A stretch of DNA of 64,000 nucleotides from the NCBI RefSeq assembly GCF_958979055.1, contig NC_084886.1:10960654-11024653 (forward strand), in the 5' to 3' direction. A program made the position numbers and the translations under genes. Each line of letters begins with the position of its first letter. Within the stretch, counting starts at the first letter, position 1. This DNA comes from Alnus glutinosa. Its lineage: Eukaryota > Streptophyta > Magnoliopsida > Fagales > Betulaceae. Below are positions 48,901-61,259 of the stretch, piece by piece. The notes below the pieces were generated by a model. It was not told the origin of the DNA. It saw only the letters and a list, made by a program, of their open reading frames with translations, and made no database searches.

Positions 48901-50399
48901 ATATATATAATTAATTAAATATCAAAGTCCAACACTCTTCTTCCTCTCTCCCTATTATCTGACACTATTTCAGGCTAAAAAGATTCGGAAGATACCCATT
49001 ACCCATGAGTTGGGGTTTGTGGGTCGCAGTGCCCATCAATCAAAAAGTCCTCCTTCAGCACCCACCTTTTGTCCAAAGGGACCCCCATCCTGAATTTTCA
49101 AATCGGCACTGTCTTCCCTCTTTCATGGAAGCCAAAGATTACCCACAAAAGGAATTTATGGAACAATGCACTGTTCTATATTTCATATGTGCAAATGGCA
49201 TAAAAATATAAGAATATAACAAACAAACCCAGATGAAGAAAATGACAGACAACAACAGTATTTACATTAAAATGAAACACATTAAGGAACTTACCAACAG
49301 TGAGAGATTTGAGCATGCAAAATCAAATACATTAAGGAAGAAGCTTAAGGTTAAAACTCTCTATTATAATAAAAGGTTAAGAGTTATTATATATATATAT
49401 ATATATATTATTATGTTTTTTTTTTTTTTTTTTTGGGTGGTAGCAAAAGGAGGAGAAGAAAAAGTAACCCTAATTATACAGAGCTACTTGGGAAAAGACC
49501 AGTTTGACCCAACTAAGTTGTGGTACAAGCCTAGATGCTGAAGGATAGTTCTGGACTTTTTGAGTGCCCAAATCAAAGACACCCCATAAAAGGAAACCAT
49601 AATAATAATTAATATATATTTATGATTACAGGTGTATAGTAATGGAAGTGGGTGAAAAGGTAACGTGTGTATTAGTAAAACGTGCCCAATTGACTTTCCC
49701 ATCTGAAACGGAAAACAATCTCAATTCTCAAGGACTAACCACAAGGGATAAGAACCAAAAATAACCGAATTTATCTCAGGTGTGGTAAATAAACAAATAA
49801 TAGGAGATTTTCTAAATCTTTTTTTTTTTTTTTAACTGTTTATAATTTGTTTTTATTAAAATTTTTAAATAAAATCTGAACCATTGAAAAAACTTACCGT
49901 TTTAATTTTTTTTTTTTTTTTTACGGCACGTAAAAAATAAGGAGAGCGGGTGGTGAGCTATGGGTGCCGTAACAGTAGCTCCTGGGGAGTTGAATGGAGG
50001 CCAATCAACACTTCAAAATTATTCCCACCCTCCCAAACGTTCCTTATTTTAGGATCCCTAATGGCTGATATACACATTTTAGAGTCAATTCTGAATGAAT
50101 ATAAGCAGTATGTGGTCATTTTAGGTTCTATTTGTGGCAACAGACTGCACTTTTTAAGGATTGAACACACACTTTTTAGATATAATTTTGTCATGAGTTT
50201 GGAAGGTGGCCCATGTTGTGGGTTATTCGGGTCAATTCAGATTTTATATTTACATTTAATTTTTTTTTCTTTGAAAAAAAAAATGTTAATGATGAAAAAA
50301 AAAAAATGTGCCTTTTTGAATTATATTGGTGAGATCTTTGTTCGCCCCATAATAATATTGTGAAATCTTTGAAAGATTTATTGAATAGATTACGACATA
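48901..50399. other. Intergenic region
   Basis: AT microsatellites (48893-48908, 49389-49409), poly-T runs (about 49416-49434, 49819-49834, 49907-49922) and generic AT-rich DNA. Short open frames here show no family resemblance. Confidence 0.5.
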
Positions 50400-52560
50400 G
50401 TAATAAAGTAATGAATGCATAGAATACTGAACAAGTTTTCAATAATCGACTACGTGTGAAAACTTTTATTAATGTTGGTTTTTTAGTGACTTGCATTTTA
50501 AGGATGTGCTTTTATATGTTATGATAAAACCACTTATTCAAAAAATATTAGGTAATTCTTTTGAGATGATTACAATTTTAGCATCATGTAATAATAAAAT
50601 TGCAAAGCTTATTTTGGAAAATGCTCAAAAATCGTGAAGTATATACTTTACATACAACCCAAAATGAGATTTTGCATGTTCTTGCAAGTAAGGTTCGAGA
50701 TAAAATTTGTGAAGATATTAAGGATTCTAAATTTTGTATTATTATTGATTAGGCACGAGATGAGTTGAAGAGAACAAATGGATGTTGTTTTTAGATTTGT
50801 TAACAAATATGATTTTATACAATAACGTTTCTTTGATCTTGTCCATTTTAAAGATACATGGGCATTGACTCTAAAAAATGAAATATCTACTATCCTTTTT
50901 CATCATTATTTTGATATTCAAAATATTCGTAATCAATGATACGGTGGTACTAGCAAGATGCAAAGTGAATGGAAATAATTGTAGGCGTTATTTCTTAATG
51001 GTTATCCTTGTGCACACTATGTTGCTCATTGATCACAATTAACACTGGTTGTTGCATCTAGAGATGTAATTTATATTAATGAATTCTTCTCAATTTTATT
51101 TTATTTTTTCATTATCAATGTAGTCGGTGCTTCATGTAAATATCATGATGAATTACAAATTGCTCAAACATCATAAATTGCACATATGCTAACTATTGAC
51201 AAACTTGAAACTGAAAAATAAGCTAACCAAATTGGCACTTTAAAACAAGCTGGTTGGGGTTCTTATTTTTATTCTATTTGTAGCCTAGTAAAGATGTCTG
51301 GCACTACTTGTTTAGTGCTTGCAGGGGCGGAGCCAGCCCCCCCAAGTTGGGGGGGCCAAATTGAAAAAATAAAATTTGGGGGGGCCAAAATTTGAAAAAA
51401 TAATAAATTTTGGGGTAAAATTTTAATTTTTTTTAAATTTTTTTTTTTTTGGGGGAGAACCTTGAGGCTTGGGGGGGCCTGGGTGCTTGAAAATATTATA
51501 AAAGAATGATCCACTTACTCTCAATGCGTGGATGCTAATATTGCTTATAAAATTGTTACATCATTCCAATTCATATTTATTTTAGATATAATGGAAAAAA
51601 TCACGAGTATTCCTAATGTTACTTGTCAAGCTTTGCAACAAAAATCTCAAGATATCTTAAATGCTATACATTTAATTTCTACTATAAAAGCACTCATCCA
51701 AAAGTTGAGAAATAATGGTCAAAATGATTTGCTTGAGAATGTTCTATCTTTTCCAAGCAATTTAAAATTGACATTATAGATTCAAGTGCTTGTTATATTG
51801 AATGTCAATGTCATTATCAACATGATCATATTACAATGAAGCTTCATATCATTTTGACTTATTTAATATTAAAAATGTATCACATACTTTTAATTGCAAG
51901 AGCTCGATAATATGTTTGGTGATAGTACAATGAAACTTTTGACACTTAACTTTGAATCCAAACAATGACGGATTAATGGGGGAGTTGGTAATAGGCCATG
52001 GCCCTCCCTCAATTCCTATAAACCAAGAAAACAAATATATATATAAGGTAAAAAAAATAAAAATTAGCCTACTGACCCCTACTAACAAAACTTTTTGGCC
52101 CCTAGCCATAAGAGTTTCTGACTATGTCCTTGGATCTAAATGATGCTTATAAATCATTTAAATTAATGATATATGTAGTCTTGTAAATAAGTATTATCCT
52201 CTTGATTCTTTTTAAGAATGGGAAAATTAATTTGAGATTTCAGTTGAAGCATTTTGAACTTGATGTGCTCAATCATCCGAAATTATAAAATTTGTCTTTC
52301 ATTGCAAAATTATGTCAATGATCGATAGAGACAGAAAAATCAAAGTCATACCATCTTATTGATAGATTGATTAGTTTTGTTAACTCTTCGAATGCCTACA
52401 ATGACTAAAGAACGAGCATTTTCAGTTATGAAAGTTGTTAAAACAATACTTCACAACAAAATGGAGGACGATTTTCTTGCATATAATTTAATTGTCTATA
52501 TTGAATTAAAAATTGTTGAGAACTTCAATTTATATTCAATACTTCTGGTTTTCCAAAAGA
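50400..52560 (+). pseudogene. Degenerate hAT transposase (ZMYM1/TTF-type)
   Basis: Translated in shifting frames, the plus strand gives, in order, pieces typical of the ZMYM1-like hAT transposases common in plants: FEMITILASCNNKIAKLILE, DELKREQMDVVFRFVN, a GTSKMQSEW segment, NGYPCAHYVAH, GWGSYFYSICSLVKMSGTTC, CQALQQKSQDILNAIHLIS and finally KERAFSVMKVVKTILHNKME with LIVYIE (the hAT C-terminal dimerisation block). Many stops and frameshifts are present, so it cannot be active. A 160-bp MITE (51322-51481) interrupts it. Ends and target duplication of the hAT itself were not located. Confidence 0.85.
51322..51481. mobile_element. 160-bp hAT-like MITE nested in the transposase relic
   Basis: It starts CAGGGGCGGAGCCAGCCCCC and ends CTTGGGGGGGCCTG, so the termini are inverted C/G-rich repeats (CAGG...CCCCCCCAAG on both ends). 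It is flanked by AGTGCTTG (51314-51321) and GGTGCTTG (51482-51489), an 8-bp duplication with one mismatch, the hAT hallmark. Its removal reconnects the transposase reading (GTTCLVLE... to ENIIKE). It belongs to the widespread plant GGGGCGGAGCC family; fragments occur near 24194 and 63488. Confidence 0.8.
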
Positions 52561-52805
52561 GCATATGCTACAATTTTAGACACTTTATCTTTGTATTTTT
52601 GTTTAATTTTGTATTAGTACCTACATTACGCTATCGATATATCAATCTTAACACATTTATAAAGTTTGAGTATACTTTTTATGATACACATAATGTGGTA
52701 TAAAATACTTTATTTCTATTTTGTACATAATTTTTATCAATTGGTTATTGTTACTCATTTTATTTGGCTATGTTCACCCCAAAAAAAAGAAAAAGAAACA
52801 GCACG

Positions 52806-52981
52806 TTACAAATTACAATGCCTAGGAAGGGCAAACATAGCAATTGAGTCAAAGCCAAACTCAAATATATCAAACTGCTCAAGTGATCCATTAACTTCAT
52901 GCACTCTATAAGAACAGGTTTGACAAATCCTACACCAACTTGATCGAAGATTCTCAACAGGAACAAATTCAACCAGGTAAT
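52806..52981 (-). other. Possible terminal exon of unknown product
   Basis: On the minus strand TTTTTATGGCAG is a plausible acceptor. The following frame reads EFVPVENLRSSWCRICQTCS, then EQFDIFEFGFDSIAMFALPR and stops, with a CxxC pair. Composition looks protein-like. A second frame through the same bases is also open and hydrophobic. It could be the last exon of the DUF593 gene, a captured gene fragment, or chance. I do not recognise the sequence. Confidence 0.3.
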
Positions 52982-53409
52982 ATACGGCTGCCATAAAAAT
53001 TGATGTATATCAGATTACTCCATATGTTCACCCCCTGGCAGATTCATCCAAGGATGCATATCTTAGTGACAGGAATAAAACAATTACCAACAGAAACTGG
53101 TGACGACACTTCATCTTTATTGCAACTATTATCCAAACAGGGAAACCAAAACTCGTGAGAAAGAACAGCTTGTAATAAAGGAAATTACAGTAACCAGAAT
53201 TCTATTCTGAACTGGCACCTTAAGAGATTAGAAAGTGGTCAAAATTGGGTTACTACACCTACACGAGGGAAAACTTTATATAGATCGTATCCACCTATCA
53301 CCATGATCCTGTTATCCGTGGAAAATTATCCAGCAGGCAGCTTCATACACGCCTATGATAGAAACAACATCAATTACATGCTTTTTGAAGGGTTTGATCA
53401 TTAATCTTT

Positions 53410-53593
53410 GAATAATGATTCAATGCCACCCAAATATACAACTTTTTATCACCTTGCTTATGTGGCAAGGTGGTCCCCCACTACTTTTTGATTATTTTTT
53501 ATTTTTTAAAAATAAATTAAGGTGGGGGATCACCTTGCCACATAGACAAGGTGGTGAAAAGTTGTATATTTATGTGGTAGTGAATCATTACTC
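53410..53593. mobile_element. 184-bp Mutator-like MITE with 9-bp target duplication
   Basis: It has long terminal inverted repeats of about 70 bases. The left begins GAATAATGATTCAATGCC and the right, inverted, begins GAGTAATGATTCACTACC; both continue AAATATACAACTTTT and CACCTTG...ATGTGGCAAGGTG. It is flanked by TTAATCTTT at 53401-53409 and exactly again at 53594-53602. Nine-base duplications with long inverted repeats are the signature of MULE-derived MITEs. Confidence 0.9.
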
Positions 53594-54053
53594 TTAATCT
53601 TTTCACAAAAAAGGAACCAACATCACAGTTTAGATAGCTGCAGAATTTTCCGTGTCAAGTGAAATGTATGCAGACAACTAATAAGATGGAGCGCAAGTAT
53701 CCAAAAACACCAAGGAAGCTATATATATTAAGTTTATTTCTTATTTTTCTGTAGCTTAAGGTTTAGTTAGAGAAAACCTTAATGAACTTTAAGTTATTTC
53801 ATTTTACCACCTTGAACTCTAGTGTTGTATGGTTAACCCCCTAAAGTTCCAAAAAAACAACACTTTCCCGGGCAAGCAACCGCTAGGAAAATTGATGAAA
53901 ATAAACTGATATGTAGGCAAAAGGGGTAGAAACGACCTTAACAGAGAAGTCACTAAAATAGTCAATTGAGATGCATACAACTATTTTCATTTGTTTTAAA
54001 AGTGGTAAGTTGAGATAGGAGGTAAGCTGCCAGTCTGCCCCTCCTACAGAAGC

Positions 54054-54127
54054 ATATATATATATATATATATATTGATAAGTAAATGCAATTCAATTCA
54101 GAGGAGCGCAACCCCTTATATACGGGA

Positions 54128-54159
<32 letters not shown>
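54054..54159. repeat. Paired (TA)n microsatellites
   Basis: TA runs at 54054-54076 and 54131-54159 are separated by about 55 bases of ordinary sequence. A (GA)n run follows at 54197-54214. Confidence 0.85.
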
Positions 54160-54162
<3 letters not shown>

Positions 54163-55136
54163 ACATAAGTGACTTAAAAGGCATATTTTATAAACTGAGA
54201 GAGAGAGAGAGAGAGTAACGGGGATCTCGGGATCTCTGTAAATATCCCTTCTTCTTTTTTTGGGGGGTGGGGAGGAATGGAGCTTGGGTTTCCAAAATGC
54301 AGCTATTCATAACCTGAATATAGGTGTGAGATACCTTACAAAAGTCCTTCAACGTACTCCTAATGATGCACTGCGCCAGCATCTTTTCTTTGACATAACC
54401 TGAATACAGATAAGCTTTAGGTATCAGCAGCAATTATTCATGGAGCAATCACTTATTAAATGCTTCTTGTGGAACTCCAGAAATTCTTTAAAGAATAAAA
54501 AGTCCAATTGACGACGAAAGGAGTTGCTCTAAGAAATTTAACATCAACAAATGATTTTAAAGAATATGTAAGGAAAGATATGGCATTGAAGTTTAGACAA
54601 TGGCTGAACCAGAATCTAATGAAGAACAATTTAAAGGAAAATGCGGCATTGTATTCTTGTGGCTGTTAATCCAAGTTATACACACATAAATCTCACAAGG
54701 ATTGCCCATAGCCACACGAAATCCAAAATTTCACATTCAACTATTGTGCCCTCCCCTGCTGCCGGTGTCCAAAAAAAAAAGTCCCCTCTCGGCATACCGT
54801 TTACTGGAGATCGCATAGCAGTCAACACATATTTTGACCTAGAAGAAATCTTAGTCGAAAGTTACCTACTGAAGCTACGGTTAATATGTCAAAATACACC
54901 AGTCAACTGAGATCGTCACCAGCTGGCTAATAAGCTGAAACTCTAAGGAGACTTGATGCTGCAATCTCCCGAATGAGCTACAGCTGAGTATTGACCCTAG
55001 ACGCTGTATATTAATGATTCGAGAAAGTATAAGATCCTAAATCCACCGGCAGAAGAATCTGATGTCAAGGGGATGCATATGTATTGCTGCTTCAAGTATA
55101 TAATAAGTACGTAACAATTAATTTTTAACACCATAC

Positions 55137-57932
55137 CTTAGAGGATGGAGGAGGCAGAGAGGCCTGACGTACCGCTTTTCCAGGCTCTGTTAACTGTCGA
55201 ATCTCTTGAAGCTGACTTGCTATATCCTGTAGAAGTTGCAACTGAACTTTTTCCCTTTCATTATTCCCCAAAGAGAAGTTGAGCTTCTCTCTTTCTTCTT
55301 GCACAATCCTTAGTCTTTCTTGGAGCCACTCAACTTCGTTATCAATTTTTAACCTTTCATTATCAATTGGAGACATTGAATTTCTACGTAAATCAATTGC
55401 AGACATCGACTTTTGCCGCATATCAGAAACCGAAGCTTTGCTGCGTGACGGAACCTTTGGAGGCAGTCCACTATTTATATCTGGCCTGCTTCTGTTGAAG
55501 TCTAGCTCAGTCTCTGCCGTGCTTGGGCTTGGATTATCACCTTTTCTACAAAGGTTTAAGGAAGCATTCCTTGAAAGTTGTTCACTCTTCTTTACACTCT
55601 CTTCCCTAGAGATACGAGACTCGTCATCAATGACATGGACATCATGAACATAAAGCTCTGTATCACCAAATGACCTATGTGTAACTTTGTCTTCCTGATT
55701 TGTATCTCCACACATCTCCACATGATCGAGATTATGTGCAATATCAATCTTATCTTCATCACAAGATTCAATCATCTTTGTTGCCAACCTTTGGGATAGA
55801 CTCATATTATCACTTTGCTCCTGTCCTCCCCCAACTGGTTTAATGCTTCCCACAAGCAAATTAAATCCTTGCGGAGTACTTGACGGAGTTAATTGTGAGC
55901 ATGCCTCTATTGTATGCAATTCTCTCTGTTGAGTAACTGGATTCTCATCCATGGATACCATTCCCTTCTCTCGAAACTCATCACAACTTAAAGAATTAGG
56001 CTGCTTGTCAAGGCTTGGATGCCTACGAATGTCTCCTTTCTTAGAAAAATTGGCATCTTCATCCAATTCTGGATATGGCAGTTCTTTCCCAAAAGCAAGA
56101 ATACGGTTCTGCAAATCGAGAGATGGGACCTCAAAGTCTCTAGAACTACTTGTGTTTTCCAACCTTTCCTTCTCGCACAAGGATTTGCTAATCTGCTGCA
56201 GCGTTAGCATCGGACCTTCACTTGAATAAAACAAAGAAGAAAATCCCAGTTCCTGTGTGTCTTCCATATCAGCATCTAATTGATCATTTCCAAACATTAT
56301 TTGCCTGTAAGCTTCAACTTCATTCTCTAAAAAGTGCTTTTCCCTTTCTCTCCTCAGTAAGATCTCTTTGAGAATGTTCATTTCCTCGGCATCATATGCA
56401 GATTTTTCTTCTATCATCCTCTGGTATTGCTTAGCTTCCATTTCAATCAATGCCTTCTCCTCTTGTAGTCGCAATATCATAGCCATGGCCTCATCTGCAG
56501 CACTAGCAGCAGCACATCTCTCTTTCTCAAGTTCAAGGTACAGAGCAGCACGAGCAGCGTGCTCTTCTTCAAGTGCTTGTTCCAAGACTCTGACTGTATG
56601 TGTCTTATTACTATCAAAGCCTAGCTCCCTTTGCGTGTTGTAGCCGGACTCTTCAACATGTAGTGCCTCCTCCACAAATTTATCTTCATCAACAGATTCA
56701 TTCAATTTGGGGCCACATGAAACTCTCTCCTTCCAAGAAATGTCCGCAGGTGCTTCCCAGCCATCTAAAATCAAATAGTTATCCACATCAGAAGCAGCAT
56801 CAGCATGCATGGTGTAGAATAAAAGTATACGAATATGCAAGCATGCGCCATGCAGGAGTCTTCTGTTTCAAAACATTACTTTTGAAGTGCTTAAGGCTTA
56901 TGCCTGGAAAAAGTTAAAATAGGCTCATTGAAAATATCAGCATGCATGGAGTAAAAATAGGCTCATTCAAAATACGCATTGCTAAACCATATGACTATTA
57001 GAATCTAGTATTCTTTTCTAAAAGCATAGCCGCATAGGTGACTATCACATGCACTTTTGATTCAAGACACAGCTTTAAAACTAAAACTAAAAGAAAATGA
57101 GAAAAATGGAGGTTCAAACTAGGACTGAAACATTGAAGTGCTATAACAAAATGGACTGAAAACTGAGCTCAAAAGAGAAGTAACACTCACAGAAAAGGCC
57201 ATCACCTCCAGAATTAACAGGAACCGAGCTGCCTTCTTCAGTAATCTCAGTCCCTATCCTACAAACACTGGAAGGAGTCAAACAACCATCTCTTACATCC
57301 AAGCATAAAGGATCATATGATGAAACTGTAGAAGACTTCCCATAATCAACAGCCCTCCGTTTGTGACGCTGCCGAAGACCAAGCCTCTTCCTCTGTCCTG
57401 CAGCCCTCTTACCCTTAAGATCAAACCATCCTTGTTTCACGGTTGGCGAGTTCGCCATACCGAACTCAGAACCAGCTTCGTAGCTTTCCACCAAACTTGT
57501 CCCAACAAAACCCTGTGCCTTCTCCATATACGAGCTACTCGACGCTTCACCTTCCGTCTCAACATGCCTGTTCTTACCATTTTTCTCATCCACCCACCCC
57601 AGATTAAATTGGCAATTTGGTTCATCAGCCCATATCAAATCGAAAGGGAACGTGCTCTTCACCGACAAATGAACCGAAGAGGTTTTCCCCCGCGGGCAAT
57701 CCACTAACGCTCTTTGCAAGCAGTGACTACCTCCGGAGCTCCCAAAAAGTCGCTTGCAAGGACTCGGCAGACACAATCCAAACAAACCCAGAAACTTCGA
57801 GGCGAAATAAGCAAGAGTTGATGCACAAAGCAATAGATACGCTATCCCAAGATCAAGAAATGCACCCACTAGCTCGCTAAATGTCCATGAATGGATTGCT
57901 ACGCACGTCATTTCCTCCGAAAGCAGTGTCAT
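55137..57932 (-). CDS. GTD-binding (DUF593) membrane protein, probable myosin-binding protein
   Basis: A membrane-anchored coiled-coil protein; family members (MyoB) bind the globular tail of class XI myosins and act as vesicle receptors. Exon 1 is 57932-57191 and exon 2 about 56764-55137; 790 residues are seen and the 3' end is missing. Exon 1 starts MTLLSEEMTCVAIHSW and has a transmembrane segment at about residues 20-55 (FLDLGIAYLLLCASTLAYFA). Exon 2 holds the GTD-binding coiled coil: VRVLEQALEEEHAARAALYL, then KERCAAASAADEAMAMILRL and RREREKHFLENEVEAYRQ. A low-complexity region and second coiled coil (EVEWLQERLRIVQEEREKL) follow. The exon 2 acceptor is inferred: TTGATTTTAG at 56765 keeps frame with the GTGAG donor at 57190. 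A GTATGG donor at 55136 shows at least one more exon. Confidence 0.85.
56765..57190 (-). other. Intron 1 of the DUF593 gene, acceptor ambiguous
   Basis: Exon 1 leaves one base over. The open frame upstream of exon 2 (through ADAASDVDNYLILDGWEAP) has no AG acceptor in matching phase; TTGATTTTAG within it does match. An alternative donor, GGAG|GTGATG in exon 1, also fits. A short imperfect duplication (AGCATGCATGG(T/A)GTA, TAGGCTCATT) lies inside. Confidence 0.45.
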
Positions 57933-58500
57933 TTTCCCAGAAAAAAGTTTCTCACCGCACGTAATCCATCAAACGAATGCATGAATCCTCCTCTATTCAA
58001 TCGGGGCAGAAAATATCTGAAAGTCCAAACAAAAACAGAGAAAGCAGTAACATATCAAACTCACCATTTTTATTTTCCATAAAACCAGGACTAGAAAAAC
58101 AACAACAAATTTGAGCCTTTCTTTTGCTTTCAATATTTTTCTCAGGAACCGAACAAGGATTCGTACAAACGCAAAGAACGGTAATAATAACAACAATAAT
58201 AACGATTATGATTCATGAGATGAGAAATTAACAGTAAAACCCACTTGGAAATGGAAGTTTTGGAAGATTTGATCCAAACCTGACGATTGTGAGACTGCTT
58301 CTGTTAAGCGATGAGAATGTTCAAGCCTCAAGGTGTTGGTTAAGTTCCCGAGGGTGATACGACGCCGTTGGTGGCCCACCGACTTGGTCCAGTCAAGATT
58401 CGTGAATCGTGAGACCTTTTTTTTCTCCTTGGCCCATTGTTTATGGATCTTAAAAACGCCAAACATCCTTTAGATTTCATTCCATCGCATCGTCCAAATG
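57933..58500 (-). other. 5' region of the DUF593 gene
   Basis: Leader and promoter area. The minus strand has CTGATATTTTCTGCCCCG upstream of the ATG. No clear TATA box. An AAT/ATA stretch at about 58187-58204 may lie in a leader intron. Confidence 0.35.
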
Positions 58501-59689
58501 ATTTACGAAAATTACAAAAAATTCAGGCTCCTGTTTCCTACATTTATATTAAGTATTAAGATTATTATTATTATTATTGTTATTATTTTGGTCTTATTTT
58601 TAGTCTTTTCGGCCTTCTTTAGATATTTATAATGCCTATTTTTAACGATTTTAAAATTAATTTAAGCTAATTTTTAGTATTTTAGACTTGTTTTAATTTT
58701 TAAAAAATATATTGATTTTATGTTATTAAGAAAATTACAAATATATACATACTAACAGAACTTATCAAGTATAATTTAACGTGATTCTAGCCCGTCCTAC
58801 CTCTATTGCAGCCGCCTCAATACCCTTCTACCATACTCACACATTGGAGGATCATGCTTAGAGAAAAATATATAGGACTGATCAACCTTCATAAAATCCA
58901 CAAAAATTCAAATTGGAAAAAAAAAAAATTGAAAATTTAAATCGTACAACTTCTGGTAGTTGTAGGAGTTAGAAATTTAGAATTCTCTTCCTGGCTGTGA
59001 AACGACGACGAATGAGACAAGTAAATTTTAAAATCATTTTATTACACGTGCTGGTAAAGAAAAAGGCCAGCGTTTAGAAGTTAGAAGTGTCCAAGCCCAC
59101 GTTGATTTCGTAAGTTTAGGCCCATGTTGGTTTTCTAATATTTTTTAAATATTGATTTAATTTTTTATTGTAAATAACACGTGTCACAATCTGACTGGTA
59201 TTCATGTGGCAAATTAACAAACCCTGTCAACTTTTATAATGACTTTCCTCTCCGATGTGGGACAACAACGCACACACGCACACTTTTTTGTTTCTTTTTT
59301 CTTTTGATAACAGGGGAAACGGGAAATGGGATGAAGTCACAACACATCGAAAGAATTTTGAAAGGAAAGTAGAGTGAGACGGCCTTATAAGCTCCTTTCT
59401 CTCTTTAAGAGATAGACCCTTTTGAAGAGATGTGTTGGATCAAGCCTGTAAGACTGTCTGCGTCTACCTCTTCCTCTTAAAATTCCTCCGATGTATTGTG
59501 CCTTAATCTCATTTCCCTTTTTCCCTATTATAAAATTAATTAAAAAAAAAAAACTTTTATAAAGATCGAGACCTTTTGCTTGTTTGTCTTTTTTTTATTA
59601 TTATTTTTTATTATTTTTGCTTAGCCCAAAGAGTGTTTAATCACTTTTCAAATCTCAATAAACTATTTGTAAAAAAAATAAAATCACAA

Positions 59690-59940
59690 ATAGGGGTGTA
59701 CAATCGATTGTGCTTGCGGTTATTTTCTCATAACTACAATTGCAACTGGAGTACCTAGTTATTCCCATTTAAATAACTGCAACTGATACTGGGTTGAAAA
59801 CCGGTTATCGATTATCCAGTTATTAACCAATTTTTTAAAACCTTATAATTGGTAACAGCAATCGGGGTACCTAATTATTCAGTTATCTTATTGCGGTTAT
59901 TTTCGGTTTTTCGATTACTCGGTTAGCACCCCTTGTCCAT
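59690..59940. mobile_element. Candidate MITE with AGGGGTG termini
   Basis: It begins AGGGGTGTACAATCG and ends GGTTAGCACCCCTTG, giving short inverted termini (AGGGGTG / CACCCCT). Between them are repeated GGTTAT(T/C) and CAGTTATT words, also typical of the GGTTA-rich non-autonomous elements found in many plant genomes. No clear target duplication was found. Confidence 0.5.
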
Positions 59941-60166
59941 AAGGATTAATTTACATTTTTTTTTTTTTAAAAAAAAAAAAGAAAAAAAAAAAAAGAAGAG
60001 AAAGATGGGTTTTATACTTTTAGTAGTAGCACAAAATTCTCATTTATACATATGCGTCCGGTAGCAGAGCGTGGTTCCACGCTCTTCGAAGCAGCGTGTA
60101 ATTTTGCTCCTTCCGTGAACAATTTTGATTAAAGCAGCGTGTAATTCTAGAATCTTTTGGTTCCTG

Positions 60167-60350
60167 CTTTTTGGCGGTCCGTTTTATACACGGTAAGGGT
60201 TGAAAAAAAAATTATGCTTTTTGGCGGTCCGTCCGTTTTATATATGGTAAGAGTTGAAAAATTATGCTTTTTGGCGGTCCGTTTTATATATGGTAAGGGT
60301 TGAAAAATTATGCTTTTTGGCGGTCTTTTATATGCGGGAGTTGAAAATTT
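60167..60350. repeat. 46-50 bp tandem repeat, about four copies
   Basis: TGCTTTTTGGCGGTC starts each unit at about 60168, 60215, 60265 and 60311. Each continues CGTTTTATATATGGTAAG and (A/G)GGTTGAAAAATT with small indels; the last copy is truncated. An open frame runs through it on the minus strand, but this is a consequence of the repeat. Confidence 0.85.
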
Positions 60351-61259
60351 GAAATAAAATAATAAAATGGCTCTATTAATTAATGCTCTACTGTTGCCCT
60401 GACCTTCACAGCCACAGGTAAACCCCATTTATTGCCTTGTTTTATTTCCCACCCTCGTTTTCAAGAAAATGAAACAAAGACCGCTCCAAGTCAATCCATA
60501 CAAAAAAACACCAAGAAATTTCAAACAGCTTTTGGCACTGTTTGCCTGTTTAATAAATAAGTTAAAAAATAATAATTTCAACTCAGTTTGGGAAGAAAAA
60601 CTTTGTTTGCATTTGTTTTTATTTCTTTTTTTTTTTAAAAAAATAAAAAAATGCATTTGTTTTTATTTAATGGGTGATAGGTACGTGTCCTGAATTCAAT
60701 TGACTTGGCATTTTCAAATTTGGTATGGAAAAGGAAAGGGTTAAATTATAGTTGGGCCTAAGACTTGGTTAAATGATAAATACGCTGACTTTTAGTATTT
60801 TCTCAATGGGTGGATAAATATTTTATTAGATTCCCCTTTGGATTTTATATGTCTTTCCAACGTTGAACCCACAAGACGATTCAATCCAAGTTGATAACTA
60901 CTTGTGAGTCTTTAACCACTAGCACTACCCATCCATAATTGAGCTCAAGGAATCAAGGAATCGGATGGTTAAGCGGATATGGATCTCTAACAATTAAGCG
61001 GATCTGGATATGAATAAGTGAGATTTATTGAACATTTTGACGACTATTGCAGCAACCATTTGAATTTATAGAAACCGAGTTTTCAATAATAGTGCTAAAT
61101 GCAGATCAAAATCCAACCGTGATCAATCTCAATTCTAATAATAAGTTTAAAAGCTATGTCAACTTTAAGAGAATAAAAAAATGGCCTCTAACAAAAATGA
61201 CAAATTAAGAACTAGTTCTATATATATATATATATATAGCCGCACAATTCTCAAAGAAA

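Larger units (their letters stand above)
52561..55136. other. 3' region of the DUF593 gene with transposon insertions
   Basis: Minus-strand introns, last exon(s) and 3' UTR of the DUF593 gene should lie here but I could not place them with confidence. Visible repeats are the MITE at 53410-53593, AT tracts at 54054-54076 and 54131-54159 and a (GA)n run at 54197-54214. A (GGGGTGGGGAGG) stretch lies at 54262-54273. Confidence 0.45.

Noticed and set aside
60147..60428. 93-codon open frame on the minus strand
   Set aside because: It is a by-product of the tandem array; the peptide is simply the repeat translated.
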